Under the pieces are notes generated by a model. It did not search any database. It had not been told where the DNA came from and saw only the letters and a program-made list of their open reading frames with translations. Shown piece after piece: positions 42,565 through 50,509 of a stretch of DNA of 64,000 nt (the first letter of the stretch is position 1; the number at the start of each line of letters is the position of its first letter). Origin of the DNA: Thiovibrio sp964588325 (GTDB lineage Bacteria > Desulfobacterota > Desulfobulbia > Desulfobulbales > Desulfurivibrionaceae); NCBI GenBank assembly GCA_964588325.1, contig CAZPOR010000004.1, forward strand, positions 186,001 through 250,000, given 5' to 3'. The translations under genes and the position numbers were made by a program.

Positions 42565-43074
42565 ATGCCAAACAAGCAGACCATGACGACGCCCAAACGA
42601 CTCAGCGCCAGCCTGGAAGACTATCTGGAGACCATCTTCCACATCATCGCAGAAAAGCAGGTGGCCCGGGCCAAAGAGATTGCCAGCACGCTCAAGGTCA
42701 GCCGCTCTTCGGTGACCGAGGCCTTCCGCTCCCTGGCCCAGAAGGGATTGATCAATTACGCCCCCTACGAGGTGATCACCCTCACCCCGGCCGGGCAGGA
42801 AATGGCCAAGGATGTCATCCTCCGCCATCGGGTGCTCAAGGATTTTTTTATCAAGGTTCTGGCGGTGGGGGAAAAGGTTGCCGAGGAAGGTGCCTGCAAG
42901 ATCGAACATGCCGCGCCCAAGGAGATCATCGAACGGCTGACCCAGTTTGTCAGTTTCATCGAACAATGCCCGCGGGGCGGCAGCGATCTGATCGCCGGAT
43001 TCAGCAAATACTGCCAGACCGGAAAAACCGACAAAAAATGCAAGGAATGTATTGCCCACTGTCTGGAAAAATAG
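42565..43074 (+). CDS. DtxR/MntR-family metal-dependent transcriptional regulator with Cys-rich tail
   Basis: A 169-residue regulator. LEDYLETIFHIIAEKQVARA, then SRSSVTEAFRSLAQKGLIN is the winged helix, and LRHRVLKDFFIKVL with ACKIEHAAPKEIIERL the dimer and metal-binding domain. The C-terminal 40 residues carry five cysteines (CPRGG ... KYC ... KKCKECIAHC), which could bind iron or another metal. Iron or manganese homeostasis is the usual role. No transporter gene is next to it. ATG at 42565 is chosen with GGGAG upstream; GTG 42541 is possible. Confidence 0.85.
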   Translation: MPNKQTMTTPKRLSASLEDYLETIFHIIAEKQVARAKEIASTLKVSRSSVTEAFRSLAQKGLINYAPYEVITLTPAGQEMAKDVILRHRVLKDFFIKVLAVGEKVAEEGACKIEHAAPKEIIERLTQFVSFIEQCPRGGSDLIAGFSKYCQTGKTDKKCKECIAHCLEK

Positions 43075-43130
43075 GACTATGGCAGGCGGAAGAAGTATAC
43101 AGACGCACTACTCAGGAGAAAGACAGGCAC

Positions 43131-43325
43131 ATGGACGGCACATTCACTGAAGGCTGGTTTACGCACCCTTCGCAAGGACTTATCAGGATTTTCCTTAAAG
43201 GCGGGGAATGGGTGTTCCAGTGTTACACAAAAAACGGCCAGAAGGCGCTCTCAAAGGAGCGCCCCCTGGATAGCTGGACTTGGGCCTTGAGCGAATCGGC
43301 ACACGAGGATTTCGGCCCGGGCTGA
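43131..43325 (+). CDS. Small hypothetical protein
   Basis: A 64-residue ORF, MDGTFTEGWFTHPSQGLIRI onward, with alternating hydrophobic residues and four Trp, so it looks like a small beta-rich domain. AGGAG lies 12 bases before the ATG. It follows the DtxR-type gene by 56 bases and could be in the same operon. I know no family for it. Confidence 0.5.
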   Translation: MDGTFTEGWFTHPSQGLIRIFLKGGEWVFQCYTKNGQKALSKERPLDSWTWALSESAHEDFGPG

Positions 43326-43336
43326 GGACAGGCCCC

Positions 43337-44545
43337 CTACGAAAGTTTTTCCAGCGCTTCCGCCAGCCGCTTCATCCCCTCTTCAATGGTCACCATGGCC
43401 GTGGCAAAGGAGAAGCGGATAAAGTTGTCCGCCCCGAAGGCCGCACCCGGCACCGTGGCCAGCAAGGCCTCATCCAGCAGATAATCCGCCAGATCAACCG
43501 AATTCGCCATCACCTTCCCCTTGAAGTTTCTGCCGTAATAGGCGGAGACATTGGGAAACACGTAAAAAGCGCCCTTAGGCCGCACGCAGGTCACGCCGGG
43601 GATATTGCCCAGCGCGCCCATGATGAAATCAAGCCGGGGCACAAAGGCGTCCCGCATCATGGTGGGGAAATCCTGGGGCCCGCTCACCGCGGCCAGCGCC
43701 GCCTTCTGGGAGATGGAGGTCGGGTTGGAGGTGCTCTGGCTCTGGATCTTGTTCATGGCCGCGACAATCTGCTTTGGCCCGGCCGTGTAGCCGATGCGCC
43801 AGCCGGTCATGGCAAAGGACTTGGACACGCCGTTGAGCACCAGGGTCTGGGCTGCCAACCGCTTGTCCACATCCAGGATATGCGGCAGCTTGCCGTCGCC
43901 ATACACAATCGTGTCGTAGATGTCGTCGGAGATGATCAGCCACTTATTGGCCAGGGCCAGCTTGGCCACCGCCTCGAGGGCCTTGGCTGAGAACACGGCG
44001 CCGGTCGGGTTGGAGGGGCTGTTCAGGATAATGGCCTTGGTTTTCGAGGTGGCGTAGCGGGTGAGCAATTCCTCGGTGAGGTCGAAATCGTTGGCCTCGG
44101 AAAGGGGCACCTCCACCGGGGTGGCGCCGGCCAACAGGACGATGGGCGGATAGGAGACCCAGTACGGGGTCGGGATCAGCACCTCGTCGCCGGGACCGAA
44201 CAGGGCCTGGGCCATGTTGTACAGCCCGTGCTTGCCGCCGCAGCAGACCTGGATCTGATCGGGCTCATAGCTCCAGCCCTTGTCCTGGGCCAGACGGCTG
44301 GCGATTGCCTCCCGCAGCTCCGGAATGCCGGGCACCGCGGTGTAACGGGTAAACCCTTCGTCAATGGCCTTTTTCCCGGCCTCGCGCACATGGGACGGGG
44401 TATCGAAATCCGGCTCGCCCACGCTGAAATTGAGGATATCCGCCCCAGCAGCCTTCAGGGCCTTGGCCTTCGCGTTCACCGCCAGGGTGGGCGAAGGTTT
44501 GATCTGCTTGACTCGTGCCGCAAGAGTAATAATTTCCGCTTCCAT
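43337..44545 (-). CDS. Class I pyridoxal-phosphate aminotransferase (aspartate aminotransferase type)
   Basis: A 402-residue PLP enzyme of the bacterial Ib aspartate aminotransferase group. LNFSVGEPDFDTPSHVRE is the N-terminal signature, NSPSNPTGAVFS holds the PLP-contacting Asn, ISDDIYD follows, and the PLP lysine is in LNGVSKSFAMTGWRIGYTAG. The C-terminal FIRFSFATAM holds the substrate Arg. It transfers amino groups between aspartate or glutamate and 2-oxo acids. AAGGAAAC precedes the ATG at 44545; a longer frame to 44608 adds unrelated residues. Confidence 0.93.
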   Translation of the reverse strand: MEAEIITLAARVKQIKPSPTLAVNAKAKALKAAGADILNFSVGEPDFDTPSHVREAGKKAIDEGFTRYTAVPGIPELREAIASRLAQDKGWSYEPDQIQVCCGGKHGLYNMAQALFGPGDEVLIPTPYWVSYPPIVLLAGATPVEVPLSEANDFDLTEELLTRYATSKTKAIILNSPSNPTGAVFSAKALEAVAKLALANKWLIISDDIYDTIVYGDGKLPHILDVDKRLAAQTLVLNGVSKSFAMTGWRIGYTAGPKQIVAAMNKIQSQSTSNPTSISQKAALAAVSGPQDFPTMMRDAFVPRLDFIMGALGNIPGVTCVRPKGAFYVFPNVSAYYGRNFKGKVMANSVDLADYLLDEALLATVPGAAFGADNFIRFSFATAMVTIEEGMKRLAEALEKLS

Positions 44546-44609
44546 TTTGTTTCCTTGTAATGGCGTTTGCAAAAAAGCTCCGGCAGTCACCCCACGAAGC
44601 CGACACAAC

Positions 44610-45371
44610 TCAGTACAACACTGTTTTCAAGGTCAAGCCCTTGGCAGGCGCGGTTGCTCCGGCCAGGGTTCGATCCCGGGCAGCCACGATCTCCTGGAAA
44701 TCAAGGGGGGTCAATCGCCCCCGCCCCACACCAAACAAGGTGCCGACAATATTGCGCACCATATGCCTCAAGAAGCCGTCTCCGGCGATGGTCAGCCGAA
44801 GCATCCGAGGATCTTTTCCTTCCTCGTCAAGACGAGCGGCAAAGATGGTCCGCACGGCGCCCCTCCCTCCGGTGATTGCGAGATCGCGGGAGCCTAACGC
44901 CTCAAAACTGCTGAAATCATGGGTGCCGATCACCATCGGCAAGCAGAGCCGCACCGCATCGCAGGCAAAAGGGGCTCGGACCTGGGCGGCATACAGCCGC
45001 AGGCAGGGCGGCATGACCTCCGTGGCCATGAATGCATACTCGTACACCTTGCCCTTGGCGTTATAGCGCGCATGAAAATCATGCGCAACCATTTCAGCGT
45101 CAAGCACCCGGATCGCCTCGGGCAGCATGCTGTTGAGCCCCTTCACCACGCCGAAAAGGGGGATGGACGATTCGGTCTGAAAATTGGCCGTCATCCCCTG
45201 GGCATGCACCCCGGCATCGGTTCGCCCCGCCCCGTGAAGAATGACCGGCGTCTGGGTCAGACGGGCAATGGCCTCTTCCACTACCTGCTGGATGGTGGGC
45301 TGGCCCAATTGCCTCTGCCAGCCGGCGTACCCAGTGCCATCATAGGCAAGGACAAGTTTGATGTTTCGCAC
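44610..45371 (-). CDS. truA: tRNA pseudouridine synthase A
   Basis: A 253-residue enzyme that makes pseudouridine at positions 38-40 of tRNA anticodon stems. VLAYDGTGYAGWQRQ at the N-terminus, catalytic Asp in GAGRTDAGVHAQGM, ARYNAKGKVYEYAF, and DGFLRHMVRNIVGTLFGVG near the end. Length normal. It overlaps nothing; argC ends 6 bases upstream, so truA is probably translated from the argC transcript. Confidence 0.96.
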   Translation of the reverse strand: MRNIKLVLAYDGTGYAGWQRQLGQPTIQQVVEEAIARLTQTPVILHGAGRTDAGVHAQGMTANFQTESSIPLFGVVKGLNSMLPEAIRVLDAEMVAHDFHARYNAKGKVYEYAFMATEVMPPCLRLYAAQVRAPFACDAVRLCLPMVIGTHDFSSFEALGSRDLAITGGRGAVRTIFAARLDEEGKDPRMLRLTIAGDGFLRHMVRNIVGTLFGVGRGRLTPLDFQEIVAARDRTLAGATAPAKGLTLKTVLY

Positions 45372-45377
45372 TGCGCT

Positions 45378-46409
45378 CTACGGAAAAAGAGGAACGATTT
45401 TCAGCCCGGTGTTCTCCGGAAAGCCGCACATGAGATTCATGTTCTGCACCGCTTGCCCCGAGGCGCCCTTGACCACGTTGTCGATGGCGGAGAGGATGAT
45501 GACCCGGCCGGTGCGCGGATCGAACTTGGCGCCGATATCGCAGTAATTGCTGCCCCGGATGTACTGGGTGGCAGGATACTGCCCGGCCGCGCAAACCCGG
45601 ACAAATTCCTCCTCTTTATAAAAATCCTGATAGAGTTCGGTCAACCCGGAGAGCGGCTTGACCGCTTTTGCGTAGATCGTGCTGAGAATGCCCCGTGACA
45701 TCGGCACCAGATGCGGGGTAAAGGATACCGTCACCGGCTGGCCGCACAGCCCGCCCAGCTCCTGCTCGATCTCCGGGGTATGCCGGTGCTCGCCCACCTT
45801 GTACGCCTTGAAACCATCGGCCACCTCGCAGTAGAGCGAGCCTACCTGCGCCGCCCGCCCTGCTCCGGAGACCCCTGATTTTGAATCGATGACAATGGTT
45901 TCCGGATCGACCAGCCCGGCATTGAGCAGGGGCGCCAGTCCCAGGATAACACTGGTCGGGTAGCAGCCGGGATTGGCAACCAAGTGCGTGTTGCGGATCG
46001 AGGCCCGATGCAGCTCGGGCAACCCGTACACCGCGGTGGCCAGCAGTTCTTTGGCGCTATGGGCTTGGTACCACTGCTCGTACACCTGCGCGTCATGGAT
46101 CCGGAAATCGGCGGAGAGATCGACCACCTTCTTCCCTGCGGCCACCAACTGCGGCACGATGTCCATGGCGGTCTGATGGGGCACCGCGGTAAAGAAGAAA
46201 TCAGCCCGCTGGACTAGCGTTTCAACCGGGAGATCTTCGCAGATAATATCCGCCCGCCCCTGCAGGCTGGGAAAAACCTGCGAAAGGGGTTTCCCGGCGT
46301 ATTGCCGGGAGGTGGCCACCGCGATCTCAACCTCGGGATGGTTGCACAGTATACGGGCAAGCTCCGCCCCAGTGTATCCGGATGCACCGACAATGCCGAC
46401 TCGTACCAT
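45378..46409 (-). CDS. argC: N-acetyl-gamma-glutamyl-phosphate reductase
   Basis: A 343-residue enzyme for the third step of arginine synthesis, reducing acetylglutamyl phosphate with NADPH. The NADP site is MVRVGIVGASGYTGAELARI, the catalytic Cys is in VANPGCYPTSVILGL, and SGVSGAGRA and HRHTPEIEQEL follow. The start is ATG 46409 with GGAG 6 bases before it; a GTG at 46421 is less likely. Other arginine genes are not in this window. Confidence 0.96.
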   Translation of the reverse strand: MVRVGIVGASGYTGAELARILCNHPEVEIAVATSRQYAGKPLSQVFPSLQGRADIICEDLPVETLVQRADFFFTAVPHQTAMDIVPQLVAAGKKVVDLSADFRIHDAQVYEQWYQAHSAKELLATAVYGLPELHRASIRNTHLVANPGCYPTSVILGLAPLLNAGLVDPETIVIDSKSGVSGAGRAAQVGSLYCEVADGFKAYKVGEHRHTPEIEQELGGLCGQPVTVSFTPHLVPMSRGILSTIYAKAVKPLSGLTELYQDFYKEEEFVRVCAAGQYPATQYIRGSNYCDIGAKFDPRTGRVIILSAIDNVVKGASGQAVQNMNLMCGFPENTGLKIVPLFP

Positions 46410-46455
46410 CTTCATCTCCACTCAGCTAGGAACAACAGGGGACCAGACACAGGCC

Positions 46456-46496
46456 AAAAAAAATCAGGGGAAGAGCGATACGCGCCTTCCCCTGAT
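46456..46496 (-). terminator. Terminator of rplM-rpsI
   Basis: ATCAGGGGAAG (46463-46473) and CTTCCCCTGAT (46486-46496) form an 11-bp perfect stem with a 12-base loop. An A run at 46456-46462 gives the T tract for minus-strand transcripts coming from rpsI. Confidence 0.9.
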
Positions 46497-46546
46497 GAGA
46501 TACACAATAGTGTTGGTGATATTGACAAAGCAATACCAGGCAACGA

Positions 46547-46939
46547 TTAACGCTTGGAGAACTGGAACCTCGCTCTGGCCGATTTCTGGCCATATTTCTT
46601 CCGTTCTTTCATGCGCTGGTCGCGGGTCAGAAAACCCGCTTTTTTCAAGGCGCCCCTGTGCTCGGGATCAACGATCAGAAGAGCCCGGGCAATCCCGTGG
46701 CGCAGAGCCTCGGTCTGGGCAATCTTGCCGCCGCCGGTCAGGGTGGCCATTACATCGAACTTTGCCCCGGTGTCGGTCAGAGCCAAAGGCTTGGCAACCT
46801 TCTGCAGGTAGTCAAAACCGCCGCCGAAGTAATCCGGCACGCTCATCTTGTTGACCTGGATGTTGCCGGAACCCGGTTTCAACCATACCCTGGCAACAGC
46901 GGTCTTTCTTTTTCCGGTAGCGTAAAAACTATTGTCTGC
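46547..46939 (-). CDS. rpsI: 30S ribosomal protein S9
   Basis: A 130-residue S9. FYATGKRKTAVARVWLKPG at the start, LTGGGKIAQTEALRHGIARA in the middle, and the basic tail KKYGQKSARARFQFSKR, which contacts P-site tRNA. ATG at 46939 has GGAG 7 bases upstream. It follows rplM by 43 bases. Confidence 0.98.
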   Translation of the reverse strand, partial: ADNSFYATGKRKTAVARVWLKPGSGNIQVNKMSVPDYFGGGFDYLQKVAKPLALTDTGAKFDVMATLTGGGKIAQTEALRHGIARALLIVDPEHRGALKKAGFLTRDQRMKERKKYGQKSARARFQFSKR

Positions 46940-46982
46940 CATGTTCAAGCTCCAATATCCCGTTTAACAGGGCGGGATTATT

Positions 46983-47411
46983 TTATAATTCCAGAGACTC
47001 AGGCTGCTGCGCGGTATGGGGATGCTCCGTTCCGGCATATACCTTTAATTTCTTCAGTTGAGCACGGCCCAGGGTGTTCTTGGGCAACATGCCGCGTACA
47101 GCCTTGCGCAACAGCTCTTCCGGCTTTTCCGCCATGAGAACCTTGGCGGTCTTTTCCTTCAAGCCGCCCATAAAACCGGTATGATGACGATACACCTTGT
47201 CGTCCCACTTCCTGCCGGTCAGACGAACCTTGTCCGCATTGACCACGATGACAAAATCGCCGACATCCTGAAAGGTGCAGTAATTGGCCTTGTGCTTGCC
47301 GCGCAGGCGGGTGGCAATCTCGGAAGCCAAACGGCCAAGAACCTTGTCCTGAGCGTCAACGATCAGCCACTTGCGTTCAATATCTTTGACCGGGGTCAAA
47401 TAAGTCTTCAT
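46983..47411 (-). CDS. rplM: 50S ribosomal protein L13
   Basis: A 142-residue L13. WLIVDAQDKVLGRLASEIA, VIVVNADKVRLTGRKWDDK, then GMLPKNTLGRAQLKKLKVYA. Normal length. It forms the conserved rplM-rpsI pair. A tRNA-Gly gene lies 130 bases upstream on the same strand, and a hairpin stands between the two. Confidence 0.98.
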   Translation of the reverse strand: MKTYLTPVKDIERKWLIVDAQDKVLGRLASEIATRLRGKHKANYCTFQDVGDFVIVVNADKVRLTGRKWDDKVYRHHTGFMGGLKEKTAKVLMAEKPEELLRKAVRGMLPKNTLGRAQLKKLKVYAGTEHPHTAQQPESLEL

Positions 47412-47461
47412 TTCAAAGCCCTCGCAAAACGAAATAGAATATATCTATATAAGTCAAAATG

Positions 47462-47494
47462 GCCCGTTCTGCCATGAAAAAATGCAGGACGGGC
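47462..47494 (-). other. Hairpin between tRNA-Gly and rplM
   Basis: GCCCGTTCTGC (47462-47472) and GCAGGACGGGC (47484-47494) form an 11-bp stem with one mismatch. On the minus-strand transcript it is followed by a short T stretch only (CATTTTG). It may be a weak terminator after the tRNA or a ribosomal-protein leader element. Confidence 0.45.
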
Positions 47495-47541
47495 TGTCGG
47501 TCAATGCAAATAGGCCCACGGACTCGAGCCTTGAACAAAAA

Positions 47542-47616
<75 letters not shown>

Positions 47617-47644
47617 TCATTTTCAGTATGTGAAAAACGCCAGA

Positions 47645-47673
47645 TGTATAACAATGTGGAAAGGGGTTGTCAA
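47645..47673 (-). promoter_or_regulatory. Promoter of tRNA-Gly
   Basis: On the minus strand TTGACA (47668-47673), a 17-base spacer and TATACA (47645-47650), placed about 29 bases before the tRNA 5' end. It may also feed rplM-rpsI. Confidence 0.65.
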
Positions 47674-47794
47674 CAAAAAACCTGTGCGCAAGGGATAATT
47701 TTGCCCTCCTGGCCACCTTGGCGGACAGGAAGACAAAATTATCCATAATATTTTGTTATTACAATCTTTTCCTTGCGTATCGCGGGGATTCCTA

Positions 47795-47824
47795 TTGCCG
47801 GAAGCCGCTGGAACTTGGTATAAA
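47795..47824 (+). promoter_or_regulatory. hisB: Putative promoter of hisB
   Basis: TTGCCG (47795-47800), an 18-base spacer and TATAAA (47819-47824), about 80 bases before the hisB ATG. Confidence 0.4.
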
Positions 47825-47906
47825 CAATCAACCTTATTTTTTACCCGCTTTCATTAATGATGAGACTGGCTTGTGCGCAAGCAGCCAGATAATTCAGGAG
47901 CAACCC

Positions 47907-48506
47907 ATGGCAGCGCAGAGAGCCCGGCAAAGCGAAGTGAAACGCAAGACCAAGGAAACCGACATCGCCCTCTCTTTCGCCCTTGACGGCACGGGCCAGG
48001 TACAGTGTGCATCCGGCGTGCCCTTTATGGATCACATGCTCACCCTCTTTGCCGTGCACGGCTTTTTTGATCTCGCCATCCGCGCCTCCGGGGATACGGA
48101 GGTTGATGCGCACCACACGGTTGAAGACCTTGGCATCTGCCTGGGCCAGGCCCTGAAAAACGCATTACGGGATTTTGGCGGCATCCGGCGCTACGGCTTC
48201 TGCGCCTTGCCCATGGATGAAACCCTGGTCCGGGTAACCCTGGATTGCTCCAACAGGCCGCATCTGCATTATGGCATTGCCTTTCTCGAACAAAAGGTCG
48301 GCGACTTCGACACCCAACTGGCCAAGGAATTTCTTCGCGCCTTGGCCCAGCACGGCGGATTGACCATTCATGTTGAAATGGCCCATGGCGAAAACACCCA
48401 CCATATTCTTGAAGCAATCTTCAAGGCCTTGGGCCGGGCCCTTGACGAGGCGACCACCATTGACCCCCGCGCCCAGGGCCCCGTATCCTCCAAAGGATCC
48501 TTATAA
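47907..48506 (+). CDS. hisB: Imidazoleglycerol-phosphate dehydratase
   Basis: A 199-residue enzyme of histidine synthesis. It has the two repeated manganese-binding halves: GVPFMDHMLTLFAVHGFFDL and DAHHTVEDLGICLGQAL, then FLRALAQHGGLTIHVEM and NTHHILEAIFKALGRAL. It is the monofunctional type without the phosphatase domain. ATG at 47907 has AGGAG 6 bases upstream. It stands apart from other his genes here. Confidence 0.97.
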   Translation: MAAQRARQSEVKRKTKETDIALSFALDGTGQVQCASGVPFMDHMLTLFAVHGFFDLAIRASGDTEVDAHHTVEDLGICLGQALKNALRDFGGIRRYGFCALPMDETLVRVTLDCSNRPHLHYGIAFLEQKVGDFDTQLAKEFLRALAQHGGLTIHVEMAHGENTHHILEAIFKALGRALDEATTIDPRAQGPVSSKGSL

Positions 48507-48527
48507 TTTCACACTGGAGAAATCATC

Positions 48528-49163
48528 GTGACCATCTTCAAACCGTACACCCTTTTTCTTGCCAGCCTTGCCGCACTCACCCTGCTTTCCGGGTGCGCAC
48601 GGACAACCGCCCAGGTCCAGCCCGAAGAATTGCTCCCGGTAAAAACAATCGTTGTGCTCCCGGTGGAAATCGACCTGGAGGGCCAAGGGGACCGGCCGCC
48701 CAAGGAAACGCAGCAGCTTGAAAAGGGCCAAAAACTCCTGGATATATTGCTGGCGGAGTATTTTTCCGGCAGGGAGGATATCGCCCTTCTCACCGCGGGG
48801 CAACGCGATGCCCTGGAAAAAGACATGATCCGGTGCAGGACAACCGCAGCCGTCACGATCTGCCGGACCCAAAAAGCAGACGCCGTGCTTCTCTGCACCC
48901 TGCACCGCTTCACTGAACGGGAGGGAACCGAATATTCCATTGCCAGCCCGGCCTCTGTCGCCTTTGACTACAAGCTCATTCATGCGGAAACCGGCCAGAC
49001 CATCTGCTCCGGGATGTTCAACGAAACCCAGCAGCCCCTGCTTGCCAACATGTTCCAGTTCTTCACCAAGGCGAAGCGCGGCATGAAATGGCTCAGCGCC
49101 GAGGAACTTGCCCGTGACGGGATCAAACAAAAAATTGCCGACTGCCCCTATCTGAAAAAATAG
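48528..49163 (+). CDS. Hypothetical lipoprotein
   Basis: A 211-residue exported protein with signal and lipobox SLAALTLLSGCARTTAQ. The body has strands (KTIVVLPVEIDLEG, ADAVLLCTLHRFTEREGTEY, VAFDYKLIHAETGQTICSGM) arranged like the GNA1162/CsgG-like small outer-membrane lipoproteins, but I am not certain of the family. Two or more cysteines in the mature part could pair. GTG start with TGGAG 8 bases upstream. The next gene begins 9 bases after its stop. Confidence 0.65.
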   Translation: MTIFKPYTLFLASLAALTLLSGCARTTAQVQPEELLPVKTIVVLPVEIDLEGQGDRPPKETQQLEKGQKLLDILLAEYFSGREDIALLTAGQRDALEKDMIRCRTTAAVTICRTQKADAVLLCTLHRFTEREGTEYSIASPASVAFDYKLIHAETGQTICSGMFNETQQPLLANMFQFFTKAKRGMKWLSAEELARDGIKQKIADCPYLKK

Positions 49164-49171
49164 CCCTGCCC

Positions 49172-49933
49172 GTGTTCGCCATTCCCAAGCAATTCAACCA
49201 CCTAGTCGGCCGGGCCATGCATCTCTACCGGATGCTGGCCAACGGCGACCGGGTGATGGTTGCGGTGTCCGGCGGCGTTGACAGCCTGGTCCTTTCCTGG
49301 CTGCTGAAGGAATGGCTCCGCAAGGCGCCAATCCGCTATGAGCTCCTGGCGGTGCATCTTGACATGGGTTTCGGCGGCGCGGAATACGACCTGGTCCAAG
49401 AACAGCTCCGCCGCATGGATCTGCCCATGCTGATGGAGCGAACCGACTTCGGCCACAAGGCGCTCGCCGCCGAAAACGGCAAAAACGGCTGCTATCACTG
49501 CGCCAGACAACGCCGCAACCGGCTTTTCTCCCTGGCCGAAGAACATCACTGCAACAAACTCGCCTTCGGCCACCACCAGGAGGACATCATCGAGACGTTT
49601 TTCCTCAATCTGTTCTACGGAGGAAACCTCAGCGCCATGGCGCCACGGCAGGAACTGTTCGGCGGCAAGCTGACCCTTATACGCCCCTTGGCCATGGTGG
49701 AAAAAAAACGGATCGTTGCGCTTGGCCAAAGCCTGGGCATCACCCCAGTGGCCAATCCCTGCCCGCTTGCCGCGGACTCCCGCAGGGAAAAGATCCGCTC
49801 CTGGCTCACCCCCATGTACGAAAACGACCCTGCCCTCAAGTCCACCATTTTCGCAAGCCTCGGCAATGTGAGAACCGACTACCTGCTCGCCCCCCCCCAT
49901 CCCACGCCCCCCGCTTCCTCCTCCATCGAATAA
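49172..49933 (+). CDS. TtcA-like tRNA thiolation protein (PP-loop)
   Basis: A 253-residue protein of the TtcA/TtuA group. The PP-loop is VMVAVSGGVDSLVLSWLLK, a CxxC pair lies in GCYHCARQRRNRLF, LAFGHHQEDIIETFFLNLFY is the family's second conserved block, and another Cys lies in ANPCPLAADSRREKI. Three such Cys hold a 4Fe-4S cluster in TtcA, which inserts sulfur into C32 of tRNA. GTG start at 49172. The C-terminal tail is Pro-rich and probably unstructured. Confidence 0.85.
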   Translation: MFAIPKQFNHLVGRAMHLYRMLANGDRVMVAVSGGVDSLVLSWLLKEWLRKAPIRYELLAVHLDMGFGGAEYDLVQEQLRRMDLPMLMERTDFGHKALAAENGKNGCYHCARQRRNRLFSLAEEHHCNKLAFGHHQEDIIETFFLNLFYGGNLSAMAPRQELFGGKLTLIRPLAMVEKKRIVALGQSLGITPVANPCPLAADSRREKIRSWLTPMYENDPALKSTIFASLGNVRTDYLLAPPHPTPPASSSIE

Positions 49934-50103
49934 GCGCCCGCACCCATCTCCATATTTCAGACAGGCTGCACGGGAGCCATTTCTGTTTTTCCCTCCCCAG
50001 TGTTATTTCCCCCTTTTCCATCTTGACATGCGCCTAACTATCAAATACCCTTTCGGCAGCACAAAAAGGTTAGGCGGTGGCGCTGCCTGTTTCACTTGAG
50101 CAA

Positions 50104-50123
50104 CCATGCGGGGGTGCATGGCG
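50104..50123 (+). repeat. Left inverted repeat flanking the ComEA-like gene
   Basis: CCATGCGGGGGTGCATGGCG here matches the complement of CGCCATGCACCCCCACATGC at 50425-50444 in 18 of 20 positions. The two copies flank the 85-codon gene at 50155-50412. Confidence 0.6.
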
Positions 50124-50154
50124 TGCTCTTCACTCTTTTTCTCGGAGGAACTCC

Positions 50155-50412
50155 ATGCTGAAAATTATTCTTTCAACGCTGTGCGGATGTTTGTGCTGGG
50201 CTGCCGTCGCTTTTGCCGCCGTGGATATCAACAAGGCCACGGCGCAGGAGCTCAACGGCTTGCAAGGCATCGGCCCTGCCAAGGCGCAGGCCATTATCGA
50301 GTACCGGCAAAAAAACGGCCAGTTCAAATCAACAAAAGATCTGAGCAAGGTAAAAGGAATCGGTCCCAAAATCGTGGAAAAACTGGGCAGCAGCATCACG
50401 GTTACAAAGTAA
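50155..50412 (+). CDS. ComEA-family helix-hairpin-helix DNA-binding protein
   Basis: An 85-residue exported protein. Signal peptide about residues 1-21 (LSTLCGCLCWAAVAFA), then one pair of helix-hairpin-helix motifs: VDINKATAQELNGLQGIGPA and STKDLSKVKGIGPKIVEKLG. It is like the short ComEA proteins that bind incoming DNA in the periplasm; a natural transformation role is only inferred. GGAGGAACTCC precedes the ATG. It lies alone between inverted repeats. Confidence 0.88.
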   Translation: MLKIILSTLCGCLCWAAVAFAAVDINKATAQELNGLQGIGPAKAQAIIEYRQKNGQFKSTKDLSKVKGIGPKIVEKLGSSITVTK

Positions 50413-50424
50413 CAGCCAACGAAA

Positions 50425-50444
50425 CGCCATGCACCCCCACATGC
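50425..50444 (-). repeat. Right inverted repeat flanking the ComEA-like gene
   Basis: Partner of the repeat at 50104-50123 (18 of 20 bases). Its end overlaps the hairpin that begins at 50439. Confidence 0.6.
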
Positions 50445-50482
50445 AAGGGGAGAAGGAATGACTCCCTTCTCCCCTTGCATGT
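50439..50482. terminator. Long hairpin between the ComEA-like gene and hemB
   Basis: Arms 50439-50456 and 50465-50482 are an exact 18-bp inverted repeat (core ATGCAAGGGGAGAAGG) with an 8-base loop. It lies between convergent genes and probably ends transcripts from both sides, although no T tract follows. Confidence 0.6.
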
Positions 50483-50509
50483 GTCGCACTGGCTGTCGAG
50501 AACCTCCGC

